Source: Pokkaliibacter sp. MBI-7 | GTDB lineage: Bacteria > Pseudomonadota > Gammaproteobacteria > Pseudomonadales > Balneatricaceae | Assembly: GCF_029846635.1 (NCBI RefSeq) | Contig: NZ_JARVTG010000002.1 | Span: forward strand, 1,343,501 to 1,407,500 | Length of the DNA stretch: 64,000 nucleotides | Direction: 5' to 3' | Part shown: positions 9,166 through 18,435 of the stretch, piece by piece | How positions within the stretch are numbered: the stretch's first letter is position 1 | How the letters are laid out: each line of letters opens with the position of its first letter | Made by a program: the position numbers and the translations under genes | The notes under the pieces: model-generated | What the model was told of the DNA's origin: nothing | Databases searched by the model: none | What the model saw: only the letters and a program-made list of their open reading frames with translations

Positions 9166-9420
9166 AACTAGATACCCGAATCGAAAGAGGATCATTCGCA
9201 AACGAACGGCTATTAATTGAGAAGCTATGGCTGCCAGAGATGAAATTACTGGCAGTCATATTGAATGATTTTATTCATCAGCGGGTTTAACCAGCAAGAT
9301 GAACCACCCTAAAAAATGACACCAACTCCCTCAATGATATAAACACAACAAGAATAAAAACCATTAACTCTCTTATTTAAATAATTTATACCTCCAAAAA
9401 AATGACAAGAGAAAATAACA
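9166..9420. other. AT-rich gap between operon segments
   Basis: No gene is recognised. The sequence is A/T-rich with runs of A and could hold a second promoter for the transporter genes downstream. Confidence 0.4.
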
Positions 9421-9492
9421 ATGAAAAAAAATATCAAACCCTGGTTATTGAAGAATACTTTTCACTCCTGCAAGAAAAAAGCGGGAGAATAA
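9421..9492 (+). CDS. Possible 23-residue leader peptide ahead of the MFS gene
   Basis: ATG at 9421 opens MKKNIKPWLLKNTFHSC and ends with TAA at 9490-9492, one base before the GTG start of the transporter. Its last codons contain the GGGAG that serves as ribosome-binding site for that GTG, so translation of the two could be coupled. It is lysine-rich with no domain. It may equally be chance. Confidence 0.3.
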   Translation: MKKNIKPWLLKNTFHSCKKKAGE

Positions 9493-9493
9493 A

Positions 9494-10651
9494 GTGAACT
9501 TACCAAATTCAAAATTAACGGGAGCAACGCTAATAATCGGGCATATTGCTGGGATGATAGATCTCTCAGCGCTGCCTATATGGATAAACACATTGATATC
9601 CGGCTATCAGTACCGCCCTATAGTCGCAGGAGCCTTACCATCTGTTTTTTTACTCGGTGCAGTGTTTGCCTCCATTTTTGTTGCCAAGCGTTTTCATAAA
9701 TATAACAGCCGTAACCTTGCTATCTTTGGGTATTGGGTAGCGGCAATGACGATGTTAGCGGTGCCCTTTCTCACCAAGATCGAGATAAGGTTTGCTCTTC
9801 ATTTGATCGCAGGATTGTCCATAGGGATAGCTTTATCAGCCATACACGGAACCATTGGAAAAACAACTAATCCGCATCGCTTATTTGCTTTTGCCTATAC
9901 TGGATTTGGTATTTTCTCGTTGGTATTTCTTGGAGCAGGCCCACAAATCATCAATATTTTCGGCCCTGCCTCTTTTTTCTATGCAATAGCTTTCATTTTT
10001 TCGTTAGCGGCCACATTTTCCATGTTGTTTTTACCAGCTGTAAAAAACCAACAGGAGGAAAAAGTACAGACAAAGCGTTCTCTTGCTCCTTCTGTTCGAT
10101 ACGCCATCACTGGAATGACATGTATGTCACTAATACAGGCACTGGTATTTTCCTTTCTGGTACAGGTAGGTTTAGCTCATGGATTTGATAAAAATAATAT
10201 AGATATCATGTTGATTGTATTGGGAATGGTCAATCTGATACCAGGAATGGTTGCTGCTCTCTTGCAGAAGCGCATCAATACATTTCAGGTTGCGAAGACC
10301 GGCCCCGTTTTACAGGCAATATCCGCTATCGCCATTATGGCCACATCAACATTTCCACTATATGCCGTATTTGCGATTTTCTTTCCTGCAATACAGGTAT
10401 TCACCCACACATTCATATTCGGTTATCTGGCAAAGCAAGACGGAGAAGGACGAGCAGTTGCAGGCACCCCTGCCATGCTTATGACTGGTTCAGCAATCGG
10501 CCCATTCCTGGGAGGATTTTTAATTGAAATTGCAGGATTCTCTGCAATTGGAATAGCAGCAATTATTATAGGCACAGTATCAACCCTGCTATTTTTCATA
10601 GCAGCAAGGAAAGATGCATTTTTAGAGTCTCCATTATACGCAAGCGAATAG
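9494..10651 (+). CDS. MFS transporter of the catabolic island
   Basis: A 385-residue, strongly hydrophobic protein with about 12 predicted membrane segments, starting at GTG (GGGAG ribosome-binding site 8 bases upstream). The cytoplasmic loop after the sixth segment is charged (KNQQEEKVQTKRS near residues 185-197). It most resembles major facilitator carriers for organic anions or aromatic compounds, and its place between the aromatic hydroxylase and an outer-membrane MetA-type gene suggests it imports the island's substrate or an intermediate across the inner membrane. Substrate cannot be read from sequence. Confidence 0.75.
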   Translation: MNLPNSKLTGATLIIGHIAGMIDLSALPIWINTLISGYQYRPIVAGALPSVFLLGAVFASIFVAKRFHKYNSRNLAIFGYWVAAMTMLAVPFLTKIEIRFALHLIAGLSIGIALSAIHGTIGKTTNPHRLFAFAYTGFGIFSLVFLGAGPQIINIFGPASFFYAIAFIFSLAATFSMLFLPAVKNQQEEKVQTKRSLAPSVRYAITGMTCMSLIQALVFSFLVQVGLAHGFDKNNIDIMLIVLGMVNLIPGMVAALLQKRINTFQVAKTGPVLQAISAIAIMATSTFPLYAVFAIFFPAIQVFTHTFIFGYLAKQDGEGRAVAGTPAMLMTGSAIGPFLGGFLIEIAGFSAIGIAAIIIGTVSTLLFFIAARKDAFLESPLYASE

Positions 10652-10736
10652 AAAGCCTACGACAGAGTATGTTTAATTTTTCGCAAAATTTTAAACCGCG
10701 TTAAAAATAACTTTAAAAACGCAACTGGTGCAAAAA

Positions 10737-11660
10737 ATGAAACTATCGTGTATCAAGCAAAAAAATATTTTGACCGCTGCAATCGCTCTGTTCTCAGCAA
10801 GTGCAGCACATGCATATGAGCCAAATACTCCTTTCGCTATTCCAACTGCCGCTACCATCGGAGTGGCTGCTGGCGCCAACCCTCCACCAGGAAACTACTT
10901 TAGTATCTCTCTTAGGTCGACACGCGGAGATATTGTTGACGCATCTGGAGATAAAATAGGTGTTTCTTTAAATTCAAATACGCTAGCACTTGGTTACAGC
11001 TATGTACCTGGGGTAAGAATACTGGGTGGTGACTATAGATTCACAGCAACACTACCTATTGTTCATGTTTCTCAAAGTACGGACATTTCAGTTGCACACG
11101 TAAAAACCGACGATTCTGGCTTTGGAGATATTTCAATCTCCCCTTTCAATTTATCCTGGAATCTTGACAAAGAGATTTTTGCCTCTGCAGGTGTAGTTTT
11201 TAACATACCTATCGAAAGTTTTAATTCAGATATCACAACCGCTAATGTGAGTTCTGGCAAACGCTCCGTTTCATTCCTGATGGGATTTAGCAATTTAAGG
11301 AATGGCTGGAACCAAAGCATTGCCAGCTCGCTAACTATCTATGAAGAAAATCCTCACACGCATTACAAAAGTGGCTCAGAGTTAATGTTCAATTTAACAG
11401 CACTAAAAGAAATTGATAATAATTTCAGTGTCGGTCCAGTTGGCTTCTGGCGAAAGCAACTTGAAGATGACGAAAATAAAGGGCCTCTACTCGGAGGAGG
11501 AATTAGAGCTCGTGCAGAACAAGTAGGATTGGGTATCGGCCTAGCCAAAAACTTCGGCTCAGGTCAAATAAATTTAAACTTTGTCAAGAATATTAGAACA
11601 AGGAACACAGAGGATCTTCCGGTACTGACATTTAACTATTCAATGCCATTTGGAAAATAA
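10737..11660 (+). CDS. Outer-membrane protein of the phenol MetA-pathway family
   Basis: A 307-residue protein with a signal peptide (ILTAAIALFSASAAHA) followed by alternating hydrophobic/polar strands typical of a beta-barrel and a terminal FNYSMPFGK. The pattern (GNYFSISLRSTRGDI, LALGYSYVPG, LPIVHVSQSTD) matches the MetA-pathway-of-phenol-degradation family, which is found in aromatic catabolic operons and thought to be a channel for hydrophobic aromatics. ATG at 10737 is preferred over an in-frame GTG three codons earlier. It lies between the MFS carrier and the aldehyde dehydrogenase, so outer- and inner-membrane uptake are encoded together. Confidence 0.75.
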   Translation: MKLSCIKQKNILTAAIALFSASAAHAYEPNTPFAIPTAATIGVAAGANPPPGNYFSISLRSTRGDIVDASGDKIGVSLNSNTLALGYSYVPGVRILGGDYRFTATLPIVHVSQSTDISVAHVKTDDSGFGDISISPFNLSWNLDKEIFASAGVVFNIPIESFNSDITTANVSSGKRSVSFLMGFSNLRNGWNQSIASSLTIYEENPHTHYKSGSELMFNLTALKEIDNNFSVGPVGFWRKQLEDDENKGPLLGGGIRARAEQVGLGIGLAKNFGSGQINLNFVKNIRTRNTEDLPVLTFNYSMPFGK

Positions 11661-12498
11661 CTATTAATAACAAGGTCATATATATCTATATTAAGAGCGC
11701 AAATCATGTACGAAAAATTACTTATAAATGGTGAGTTAAGGGGTGCCCTTGACGGTAGAACATTTAAACGCCTGAACCCTTTTAATGGTCAGACAGCAAG
11801 TATTTCAGCAGCTGCAACGAGTATCGATGCAAAGTATGCAGTTAACGCGGCCAAGGATGCTTTTGAGCATTGGTCGAAAGTAGGCCCACACACTCGCAGA
11901 CAAACTTTGTTGAGAGTAGCTGACCTGATCGAGGTGAGGGCGCAGGACTTTGTCAAAATCAATATGGCTGAAACGGGAGCCACTACCTCTTGGATAACAT
12001 TTAACGTTAGCACAGCAGCAACAATGATCAGGGAAGCTGCCGCATTAACAACCCAAATTTCCGGTCAGATCATCCCGATGGAAAAGCCTGGTACATTATC
12101 CATGGCCATTAGAAAACCCGTTGGTGTGTGTTTGGGGATCGCCCCCTGGAATGCTGCCATTATTCTGGGGGTTCGTGCTATCGCCATGCCGATTGCATGT
12201 GGAAATACAGCAATTTTAAAGGCTTCTGAATTATGCCCTCAAACACATTTGCTCATTGGGCAAGTATTTCATGAAGCTGGTCTTCCTGCAGGTGTTCTGA
12301 ATGTCATAACCAATGCACCGGAAGATGCCTCATCAGTGGTAGAAACATTAATCCAGGAGCCTGCCGTCAGGCGTGTGAATTTTACCGGCTCTACCGGAGT
12401 GGGAAGAATTATTGCCAAACTCTGCGCTGATGAACTGAAGCCCTGTTTATTGGAGCTTGGAGGCAAGGCGCCATTCATAGTACTTGATGATGCTGATC

Positions 12499-13534
12499 GG
12501 CTTTGTTGCACAAATCGGAACAGGCTCCCGTGTTGTAGAATGAAGGCATGAACAAGCCTACCTCCCCGAAGTACAAAACAACGAACTGGAAGTCCTACAA
12601 CGCCGCGCTCAAAGCGCGTGGGGCATTGATGATCTGGCTGGACAGAAACATGACCTGGCACGGAACACCGCGCGGCCAGCGAGGGCGTACGCAGCGCTTC
12701 AGCGAGGCGGCCATTCAGTTCTGCCTGACGATCAAAAACCTGTTCGGCCTGGCCCTGCGTCAGGCGGTGGGCATGGTGCAAAGTCTACTCCGCCTGGCGG
12801 GACTGAACTGGCCTGCGCCGGACTACAGCACCGTCTGTCGGCGCCAGAAGTCGCTGCAGGTCGTGATTCCTTGCCGCCCAGCCACGACCGGACTGCATCT
12901 GTTGATCGACAGCACCGGTATCAAGATGCTGGGCGAAGGGGAATGGAAAACCAAAAAGCACGGTGCGGACTACCGCCGCCAATGGCGCAAGGTGCATCTG
13001 GGCATCGATGCGCACACGCTGGAAATCCGGGCTATTGAGGTGACCGACAATGCGGTGGGGGACGCGCCGATGCTGCCCGGGTTGCTGAGTCAGATACCGG
13101 TGGAGGAGAAGATAGCGTCTGTCAGTGGAGATGGTGCCTACGACACGCGAGGCTGTCATGAGGCGATAGCCCGGCGAGAGGCAGAGGCAGTGATACCCAC
13201 CCGCCAGAATGCGAAGCCGTGGAAGGAAAATCGCCCGGGGGCTTCTGCCAGGAATGAGATTCTGCGGGCCACCCGCCGGCTGGGCCGGACGCTCTGGAAG
13301 AAGTGGAGCGGTTATCATCGGCGTAGTCTGGTGGAAACCAAAATGCACTGTTTCAAGCGGCTGGGTGAACGCGTGATGGCAAGGGATTTTGACCGGCAGG
13401 TCGCCGAGCTTCAGGTGCGGGCGGCAATATTGAATCGCTTTACGCGGCTCGGGACACCGATGACGGTGCGCATACCATAAGATCATCTGGGGTAAGGGGT
13501 CTTATATGCTGACATCTATTTATGCAACAAAGCC
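12499..13534 (+). mobile_element. IS5-family element, IS903 group, 1036 bp
   Basis: The ends GGCTTTGTTGCACAAAT and ATTTATGCAACAAAGCC form 17-bp inverted repeats with one mismatch. They are flanked by the 9-bp direct repeat ATGCTGATC at 12490-12498 and 13535-13543. Nine-base duplications and a GGCTTTGTTG end are typical of the IS903 group. The element carries one transposase gene and is GC-rich, unlike the AT-rich island it interrupts. Confidence 0.93.
12548..13480 (+). CDS. IS5/IS903-group transposase
   Basis: A 310-residue DDE transposase. The first catalytic Asp is in LLIDSTGIKM (about residue 120), the second in SVSGDGAYDTRGCHE (about 196), and the Glu region is in RRSLVETKMHCFKRLGERV (about 258-275), with the Y-R-E-K-like spacing of IS4/IS5 enzymes. 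It fills most of the element and shows no frameshift, so the copy may be active. Confidence 0.92.
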   Translation: MNKPTSPKYKTTNWKSYNAALKARGALMIWLDRNMTWHGTPRGQRGRTQRFSEAAIQFCLTIKNLFGLALRQAVGMVQSLLRLAGLNWPAPDYSTVCRRQKSLQVVIPCRPATTGLHLLIDSTGIKMLGEGEWKTKKHGADYRRQWRKVHLGIDAHTLEIRAIEVTDNAVGDAPMLPGLLSQIPVEEKIASVSGDGAYDTRGCHEAIARREAEAVIPTRQNAKPWKENRPGASARNEILRATRRLGRTLWKKWSGYHRRSLVETKMHCFKRLGERVMARDFDRQVAELQVRAAILNRFTRLGTPMTVRIP

Positions 13535-14196
13535 ATGCTGATCTGGACGGTGCAGTAAACGGCGCTGCTTTTGGTGCATATATGAACATGGGACAAATTT
13601 GTATGTCCACAGAACGTATTATTGTAACCGAAGGTATTGCTGATCGGTTTGTCGATGCCCTTGCCTCAAAAGCGGCGCTTTTGCCTGCTGGCGATCCGTC
13701 TGGCACTAATGTTTTGGGCTCTGTTATCAATGAAAAAGCTGCAGAAAAACTGGACGATCTGATAAAAGATGCCTTGTCTAAAGGAGCTAAATTAGTTGCT
13801 GGCGGAGAGCGAGATGGAACAGTCGTTAAAGCAGGCCTTATAGACTATGTAACACCTGATATGCGTATTTATTCAGAAGAGTCCTTTGGCCCCATAAAAT
13901 CGATCATACGTGTAAAAGATGAAGATGAAGCCATCCGGATTGCCAATGATACCGAATATGGTTTAGCCGCCGCCGTTTACACTGGCGATATTAAGAAAGG
14001 CCTTGGCTTAGCCGAAAAAATACAGAGTGGAATTTGCCATATTAATGGCCCTACGGTATGTGATGAGCCTCAGATACCATTCGGTGGCTTAAAAGCATCC
14101 GGTTATGGAAGGTTTGGCGGGGATGCCGGTATTGCAGAGTTCACTGACCTGCGATGGGTGACTGTAGAAGACCCAAATCAATATTACCCATTTTAG

Positions 14197-14624
14197 AGCC
14201 GTCCAAAGTGGGCTTCGCTTTGGAGGGCTAGAAGTTCAAATACGACTGGCTGCAACCGGAACTTCGCTTTACGTTTTGCTCCCAACCAAGAGACCAGAAT
14301 CTGGAGCGTTCCCAGAGAGGCACGCTCTACGCTGGCTGAAAGTGAGTGGAAATAAAACCGAAATGCTGAGTGATGCTTAATAGATGTACGAGTGCTCGAG
14401 CCCAAGGGTAGTTCAAGGCCGATCGGTGCGAAGTGATTCCGCTTGTGTAGCAGGTCTTTGGTGCAAGGCTCATGGCACTGGCAGATTCACTTGTGCATGT
14501 CTTCAGTCGTCTCAATGCTCATCATGTTTACTCTGATTGGAAATCCGATGCTTGGACTTGGCTTACTGAGACACTATCTTTTTAACTGCGCTCACAAGTG
14601 CAATAAAGCAGGAAATACCCTTCT
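14197..14624. other. Intergenic 430 bp before the AraC regulator
   Basis: No gene is recognised. TCCAAAG and CTTTGGA form a hairpin at 14202-14224, just after the dehydrogenase stop, without a T-run, so at best a weak terminator. The rest presumably holds the promoter of the regulator gene. Confidence 0.4.
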
Positions 14625-15605
14625 ATGCCTGAAGCAACAGAAAAAATAAGAAAAGCTGAGTATGTTCTTGACTTAGAAGCACTCTCTTCAATACAAGAAC
14701 GTTCTACAGTCTGGGCTCAGTGGATTCCTATTACTTTTCCCGGGCTGACTGTCTCAAGGATGACTGATCGTAAGGCAAATGCATTAGTCAAGTTAACTAA
14801 AGTTGGAGCTGTCCGCCTGCATTCCATTATTCAGACCAGCCAGATTATGATTAACAAGCCCGACTCTATTTCCTCCTCAGAGCATACTGTTGGCTTCATC
14901 ATTCAAAAAAGCGGACATAGTGAAATTGAACTAAATGATCAACATATTCAATTAAGAAAAGGGACAATGGGAATTATCGATGGAGGCTATGCTTTTACTC
15001 TGGAGTCTATAGGAACATCTCATACCCATGTTTTTACGATGCCTAGGAGAATTGCTTTAGAAAGTCTGCCAGGGTTACTTGAAAGCCCAGTTAGTGTTAT
15101 TCAAGCCGATGAGCCGCTTCTTGATTATATAACCTTGATCGTTGCACACTCCTTCGAAAAACTAAATATACTATCCAATCAGCAGGCAATAGCATGGAGT
15201 ACTGCACTCATATCACTGCTTGAAGGCATTAACATACCCAAGACATCTAATTCCACACAAGTCCATTGGAGAGTAAAACGCGGATTATCTGAAATAGACA
15301 CACGCGCACACGATGACAATCTGAGCGCGGAAGATATTGCCATTGAGCAAAATATTAGCCGCCGCAGATTAGATCAGCTCTTTATCAAAGAAATTGGTTC
15401 AACGATCTCTTTTCAAATTTCAGAGAAAAGATTAACAGCCGCTGCGGCTGCTTTGTGCGATATCAAGAATAGTAAAAAGCACATTACAACTATCGCGTAT
15501 GATTACGGATATAAAGATGGAGCACATTTCTCGCGAGCATTTAAGTTGAAATTTGGTATATCTCCGAAAGAGTGGAGAAAAAGCATACTCAGTGATCAGC
15601 AGTAA
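14625..15605 (+). CDS. AraC-family regulator of the catabolic island
   Basis: A 326-residue protein starting at ATG 14625 with AGGAAA upstream. The N-terminal half matches the AraC-binding-like sensing domain (SSEHTVGFIIQKSGHSEIE, RKGTMGIIDGGYAF). The C-terminal 100 residues hold two helix-turn-helix motifs (LSAEDIAIEQNISRRRLDQLF and ITTIAYDYGYKDGAHFSRAF, then GISPKEWR). It is the last gene of the AT-rich island and points the same way as the catabolic genes. Isoeugenol-type clusters in pseudomonads also carry an AraC regulator next to the oxygenase and vanillin dehydrogenase, from general knowledge. It probably activates the genes from 5790 on in response to the substrate. Confidence 0.85.
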   Translation: MPEATEKIRKAEYVLDLEALSSIQERSTVWAQWIPITFPGLTVSRMTDRKANALVKLTKVGAVRLHSIIQTSQIMINKPDSISSSEHTVGFIIQKSGHSEIELNDQHIQLRKGTMGIIDGGYAFTLESIGTSHTHVFTMPRRIALESLPGLLESPVSVIQADEPLLDYITLIVAHSFEKLNILSNQQAIAWSTALISLLEGINIPKTSNSTQVHWRVKRGLSEIDTRAHDDNLSAEDIAIEQNISRRRLDQLFIKEIGSTISFQISEKRLTAAAAALCDIKNSKKHITTIAYDYGYKDGAHFSRAFKLKFGISPKEWRKSILSDQQ

Positions 15606-15649
15606 TTCAGAAAAGCTTGAGAGTATCTTCGCTGGCTCCAAGCACGGGC

Positions 15650-15682
15650 AGAACTACGCCACCAGAGGTGGTCCATAGTTCT
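15650..15682 (+). terminator. Hairpin after the AraC gene, near the right island edge
   Basis: AGAACTA plus CCACC pair with GGTGG plus TAGTTCT around a 3-base loop with a small internal bulge. Only a short U-run (TTCTTGTGT) follows, so termination is possible but not certain. Confidence 0.4.
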
Positions 15683-15717
15683 TGTGTCGAGTATAGGTTG
15701 ATATACAGCCTCTACGA

Positions 15718-15861
15718 TTAAGCTGCTCCGTTAAGCCTCAGAGAATTCGCTACTCCCGCAGCAATGGCACAACACGACATTCCCATGGCCCGCTTCACCG
15801 CAGAAAGAACCTCTGTCCTGTGCTCACCATAAACCAGACCGATGATGCCATTACTCTGCAT
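15718..15861 (-). CDS. Small ORF or gene remnant beside feaR
   Basis: Forty-seven codons starting MQSNGIIGLVYGEHRTEVLS behind TAGGAG at good spacing, ending at TAA 15718-15720. It lies 55 bp downstream of feaR on the same strand. I do not recognise it. Because it sits at the GC/AT boundary it may be the 5' end of a gene truncated when the island arrived. Confidence 0.3.
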   Translation of the reverse strand: MQSNGIIGLVYGEHRTEVLSAVKRAMGMSCCAIAAGVANSLRLNGAA

Positions 15862-15915
15862 CACAGCGCTCCTACCCGCCGAGGCAAGCACGGCCAGTGA
15901 TTTTGACAGGGTGGT

Positions 15916-16836
15916 TCAGGACACAAAGCGTTTGCGGTATTCCCCGGGCGCAACGCCAAAGCGCGATTTGAAGGCCGTGGAGAAGTGGCTGGAGTCGCGG
16001 AAGCCCCACTCGTAGCCGAAGGCGGATACCTTGACCTCCCCTTTCTCGCGACGCAGTGCCTCGGCACAGAGATCAAGACGGCGATTCTTGATGTACTGCG
16101 CAACCACCAGATCCTTGCGGGCAAACAGTCGGTACAGGCCGCGGATCGATACACCAATCTCCCGTGCCACGGTCTCCGGGCTCAGGGCTTCATCGCCGAT
16201 ACGGCAGTCGATCACGTCCAGCGCCCGTCTGAACATTTTCTCGTGACTGTCCAACTCGGCCACACCGTGACCGAGCGCTGGACGCAACAACGATACCAGT
16301 GCATCCAGCACCGCTTCGCCTTCCTGCCGGGAGATACTGCTTTGCTGCGCGGTCGACAGGATCAGCTGACTGGCCAGCAACGCCGTCGGCGTATTGGCCA
16401 GCACCTTGCGGCACGGTTCGATATGGGTAAAACGCAGGTGCTGATCCATCACGGTACGAGGGACAATCAGCGATAACTGCTGAGAATAGGCATCGTAAGT
16501 GAAGTCACAGGGACGGCTGGAGTTGATCAGGGTAATGTCGCCCTGCTGCATCACCACCCGGTTGCCTTCCTGCTCCAGACTGGATGAGCCACGCAGCTGG
16601 AAAGCAACATAAAAGTGGTCGGCACTGTCTGCCACAACATCTTCGCGGGTACGAAACAAACGGGCATGTGCAATATCGACAATGGACAGGTCCAGCGCCT
16701 GATGGCGAAACGGATCAATTTTGCCGACAAACTCCCTGTCTCTTAATTCGGCATGAAAACGTCCACAGTTTTCATTCACTTGATACAGCCAGCTGTCGAA
16801 CTCAGCGGCATGCTGGCGAGTGGTTGGGTTAATCAT
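15916..16836 (-). CDS. feaR: FeaR-type AraC-family activator
   Basis: I take ATG 16836 (MINPTTRQHAAEFDSW) as start; upstream in-frame sequence is low-complexity and not family-like. The 306-residue protein follows E. coli FeaR along its length: the sensing domain has QQGDITLINSSRPCDF and LSLIVPRTVMDQH; the DNA-binding end has SIRGLYRLFARKDLVVAQYI and FRDSSHFSTAFKSRFGVAPG. FeaR activates phenylethylamine/tyramine oxidase and feaB genes in response to aromatic amines or aldehydes. Here the feaB gene is 11 kb away, on the other side of the AT-rich island, which implies that one fea locus was split. Confidence 0.82.
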   Translation of the reverse strand: MINPTTRQHAAEFDSWLYQVNENCGRFHAELRDREFVGKIDPFRHQALDLSIVDIAHARLFRTREDVVADSADHFYVAFQLRGSSSLEQEGNRVVMQQGDITLINSSRPCDFTYDAYSQQLSLIVPRTVMDQHLRFTHIEPCRKVLANTPTALLASQLILSTAQQSSISRQEGEAVLDALVSLLRPALGHGVAELDSHEKMFRRALDVIDCRIGDEALSPETVAREIGVSIRGLYRLFARKDLVVAQYIKNRRLDLCAEALRREKGEVKVSAFGYEWGFRDSSHFSTAFKSRFGVAPGEYRKRFVS

Positions 16837-17383
16837 CACGGCCCCGACATCGGTATTGTTGTTATTGTTGGCTCGCCTGCAGCATTGGCCTGCCGCAGGC
16901 AAGGTAAAAAACTACCACTTTCTTCCGGTTCAACTCCAGTCCGGTGGTCCGGGCTGGCCGAATCAATCAGGCAACACCGTTTCATCATGCCGCACTGCAT
17001 CAAGGCAGACTGAGGGTGTTCTGGCCGGTATGGACATCTGATACTTGCCAAGTTCGACGCAGACTCGCTAATACGCTGAGCCCAGGCACGTTTCGCGCCA
17101 GCAACACGTCACTCCACAGCGACCCACAGCAGATTGGCCGGCTATTGCGTACGGCAGGGTCTGCCTGATAGCAAAAAATGCAGCAGTTATCACTTTACAG
17201 AGCACCGCAGGATGAGCTCCCGACCACCCAAGCACTTGATGCCTCTGAAGAAATTTCTCAAAAAATGCGGATTTACTGACAAAATTTACCGACACAACAG
17301 TTGGCTATATTGTTTTTGCCTTCCTGATACACGCATAATCCGCTCATCTGTCTTCATCCTCTTTACAGAACGAAATACTTGCC
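16837..17383. other. Divergent intergenic region feaR-pbpG
   Basis: About 550 bp with only spurious open frames. It must hold the feaR and pbpG promoters, but I cannot assign boxes with confidence. Confidence 0.4.
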
Positions 17384-18337
17384 ATGATGCGTGTAACCAG
17401 TCGTCTCGCACTCTTCTCTCTGTTTCTGGCAATGGCCACTCCGGTGGTTGCCAGCGCGGCAACGGATGCCAGCGCAAAAGCCAGTGCCAAGGTGGCGGTT
17501 AAACATCAGGAACTGGCTTCCAGCAGTGCCATGGTTTTCGATATGAAAGCCACCAAAATCATCTATTCCAGCAATCCCGATCAGGTCGTTCCCATCGCCT
17601 CAATCAGCAAACTGATGACCGCCATGGTGATTCTGGATGCCAAACAGCCAATGGATGAAGTCATCGATGTGGACATCTCCAGTAACCCGCATATGAAGGG
17701 GGTATTCTCCCGTGTCCGCCTGCACAGTCAGGTGACCCGCCGTGAGATGCTGCTGATGGCCCTGATGTCGTCCGAAAACCGTGCAGCTAACAGTCTGGCG
17801 GAGCACTACCCCGGCGGTTACAGCGCCTTTATCAAAGCGATGAATGCCAAAGCCAAATACATCGGTATGACGCGCACCCACTTCGTCGAGCCAACCGGCC
17901 TGTCTTACGACAACGTGTCGACCGCCCGTGACCTGACCCGCATGCTGCTGGTCACGCGCAAGTACCCGATGCTGAGTGAGCTGAGTACGACCAAGGAAAA
18001 ATCCATCAGTTTTACCAATCCCAGTTACACCCTGCCCTTCCGCAATACCAATCATCTGCTGTACAGCAAGAAAGACTGGAGCATTCAGCTGACCAAAACC
18101 GGCTTCAACGATGAAGCAGGCCACTGTCTGGCCATGCGTACCACGATCAACGGCCACCCGATGACACTGGTGGTGCTGGACGCCTACGGTAAGCAAACTC
18201 ACTTTGCCGACGCGACCCGCCTGCGCAACTGGCTGGAGACCGGCAAGGTCAGCCCCCTGCCCTCTTCCGCTCGCGACTATCGCAAACAACGTGATCAGGA
18301 ACGTGCCTCACTGGCCAAGGCCGACGAAGAAGGCTGA
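17384..18337 (+). CDS. pbpG: D-alanyl-D-alanine endopeptidase (PBP7 type)
   Basis: A 317-residue periplasmic serine endopeptidase that cuts cross-links in peptidoglycan. A signal peptide (LALFSLFLAMATPVVASA) is followed by the three penicillin-binding motifs: SISK at 73-76 with Ser73 as nucleophile, SEN at 130-132 and KTG at 238-240. The short C-terminus after KTG, ending in a charged tail (RDYRKQRDQERASLAKADEEG), fits PbpG rather than the longer DacA-type carboxypeptidases. It is a single gene with its own terminator and is unrelated to the catabolic neighbours. Confidence 0.92.
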   Translation: MMRVTSRLALFSLFLAMATPVVASAATDASAKASAKVAVKHQELASSSAMVFDMKATKIIYSSNPDQVVPIASISKLMTAMVILDAKQPMDEVIDVDISSNPHMKGVFSRVRLHSQVTRREMLLMALMSSENRAANSLAEHYPGGYSAFIKAMNAKAKYIGMTRTHFVEPTGLSYDNVSTARDLTRMLLVTRKYPMLSELSTTKEKSISFTNPSYTLPFRNTNHLLYSKKDWSIQLTKTGFNDEAGHCLAMRTTINGHPMTLVVLDAYGKQTHFADATRLRNWLETGKVSPLPSSARDYRKQRDQERASLAKADEEG

Positions 18338-18361
18338 TTCAGCGGATCATCTGTGACACCC

Positions 18362-18397
18362 AAGACCCGACGCAGCCACTGCCTCGGGTCTTTTGTT
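18362..18397 (+). terminator. Rho-independent terminator of pbpG
   Basis: AAGACCCGA pairs with TCGGGTCTT across a 13-base loop, followed by TTGTTTTTG. It starts 24 bp after the pbpG stop. Confidence 0.85.
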
Positions 18398-18435
18398 TTT
18401 GTTCCTGCTCATTTCTGCTCCTGCAGAACAGGAAC

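Larger units (their letters stand above)
11706..14196 (+). pseudogene. Vanillin-type aldehyde dehydrogenase split by an insertion sequence
   Basis: The coding sequence is cut after codon 264 (FIVLDDAD) by the element at 12499-13534 and resumes at 13544 (LDGAVNGAAFGAY). Removing the element and one 9-bp target copy rebuilds a perfect 481-residue frame. That protein has IAPWNAAI, FTGSTGVGR, LELGGKAP and the nucleophile in MGQICMSTE. Its C-terminus (INGPTVCDEPQIPFGG, SGYGRFGG, EFTDLRWVTVE) is that of vanillin or salicylaldehyde dehydrogenases. It would oxidise the aldehyde released by the oxygenase at 5790. The rest of the gene shows no decay, so the break looks recent. The N-terminal fragment now ends at a stop inside the element. 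Confidence 0.88.
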
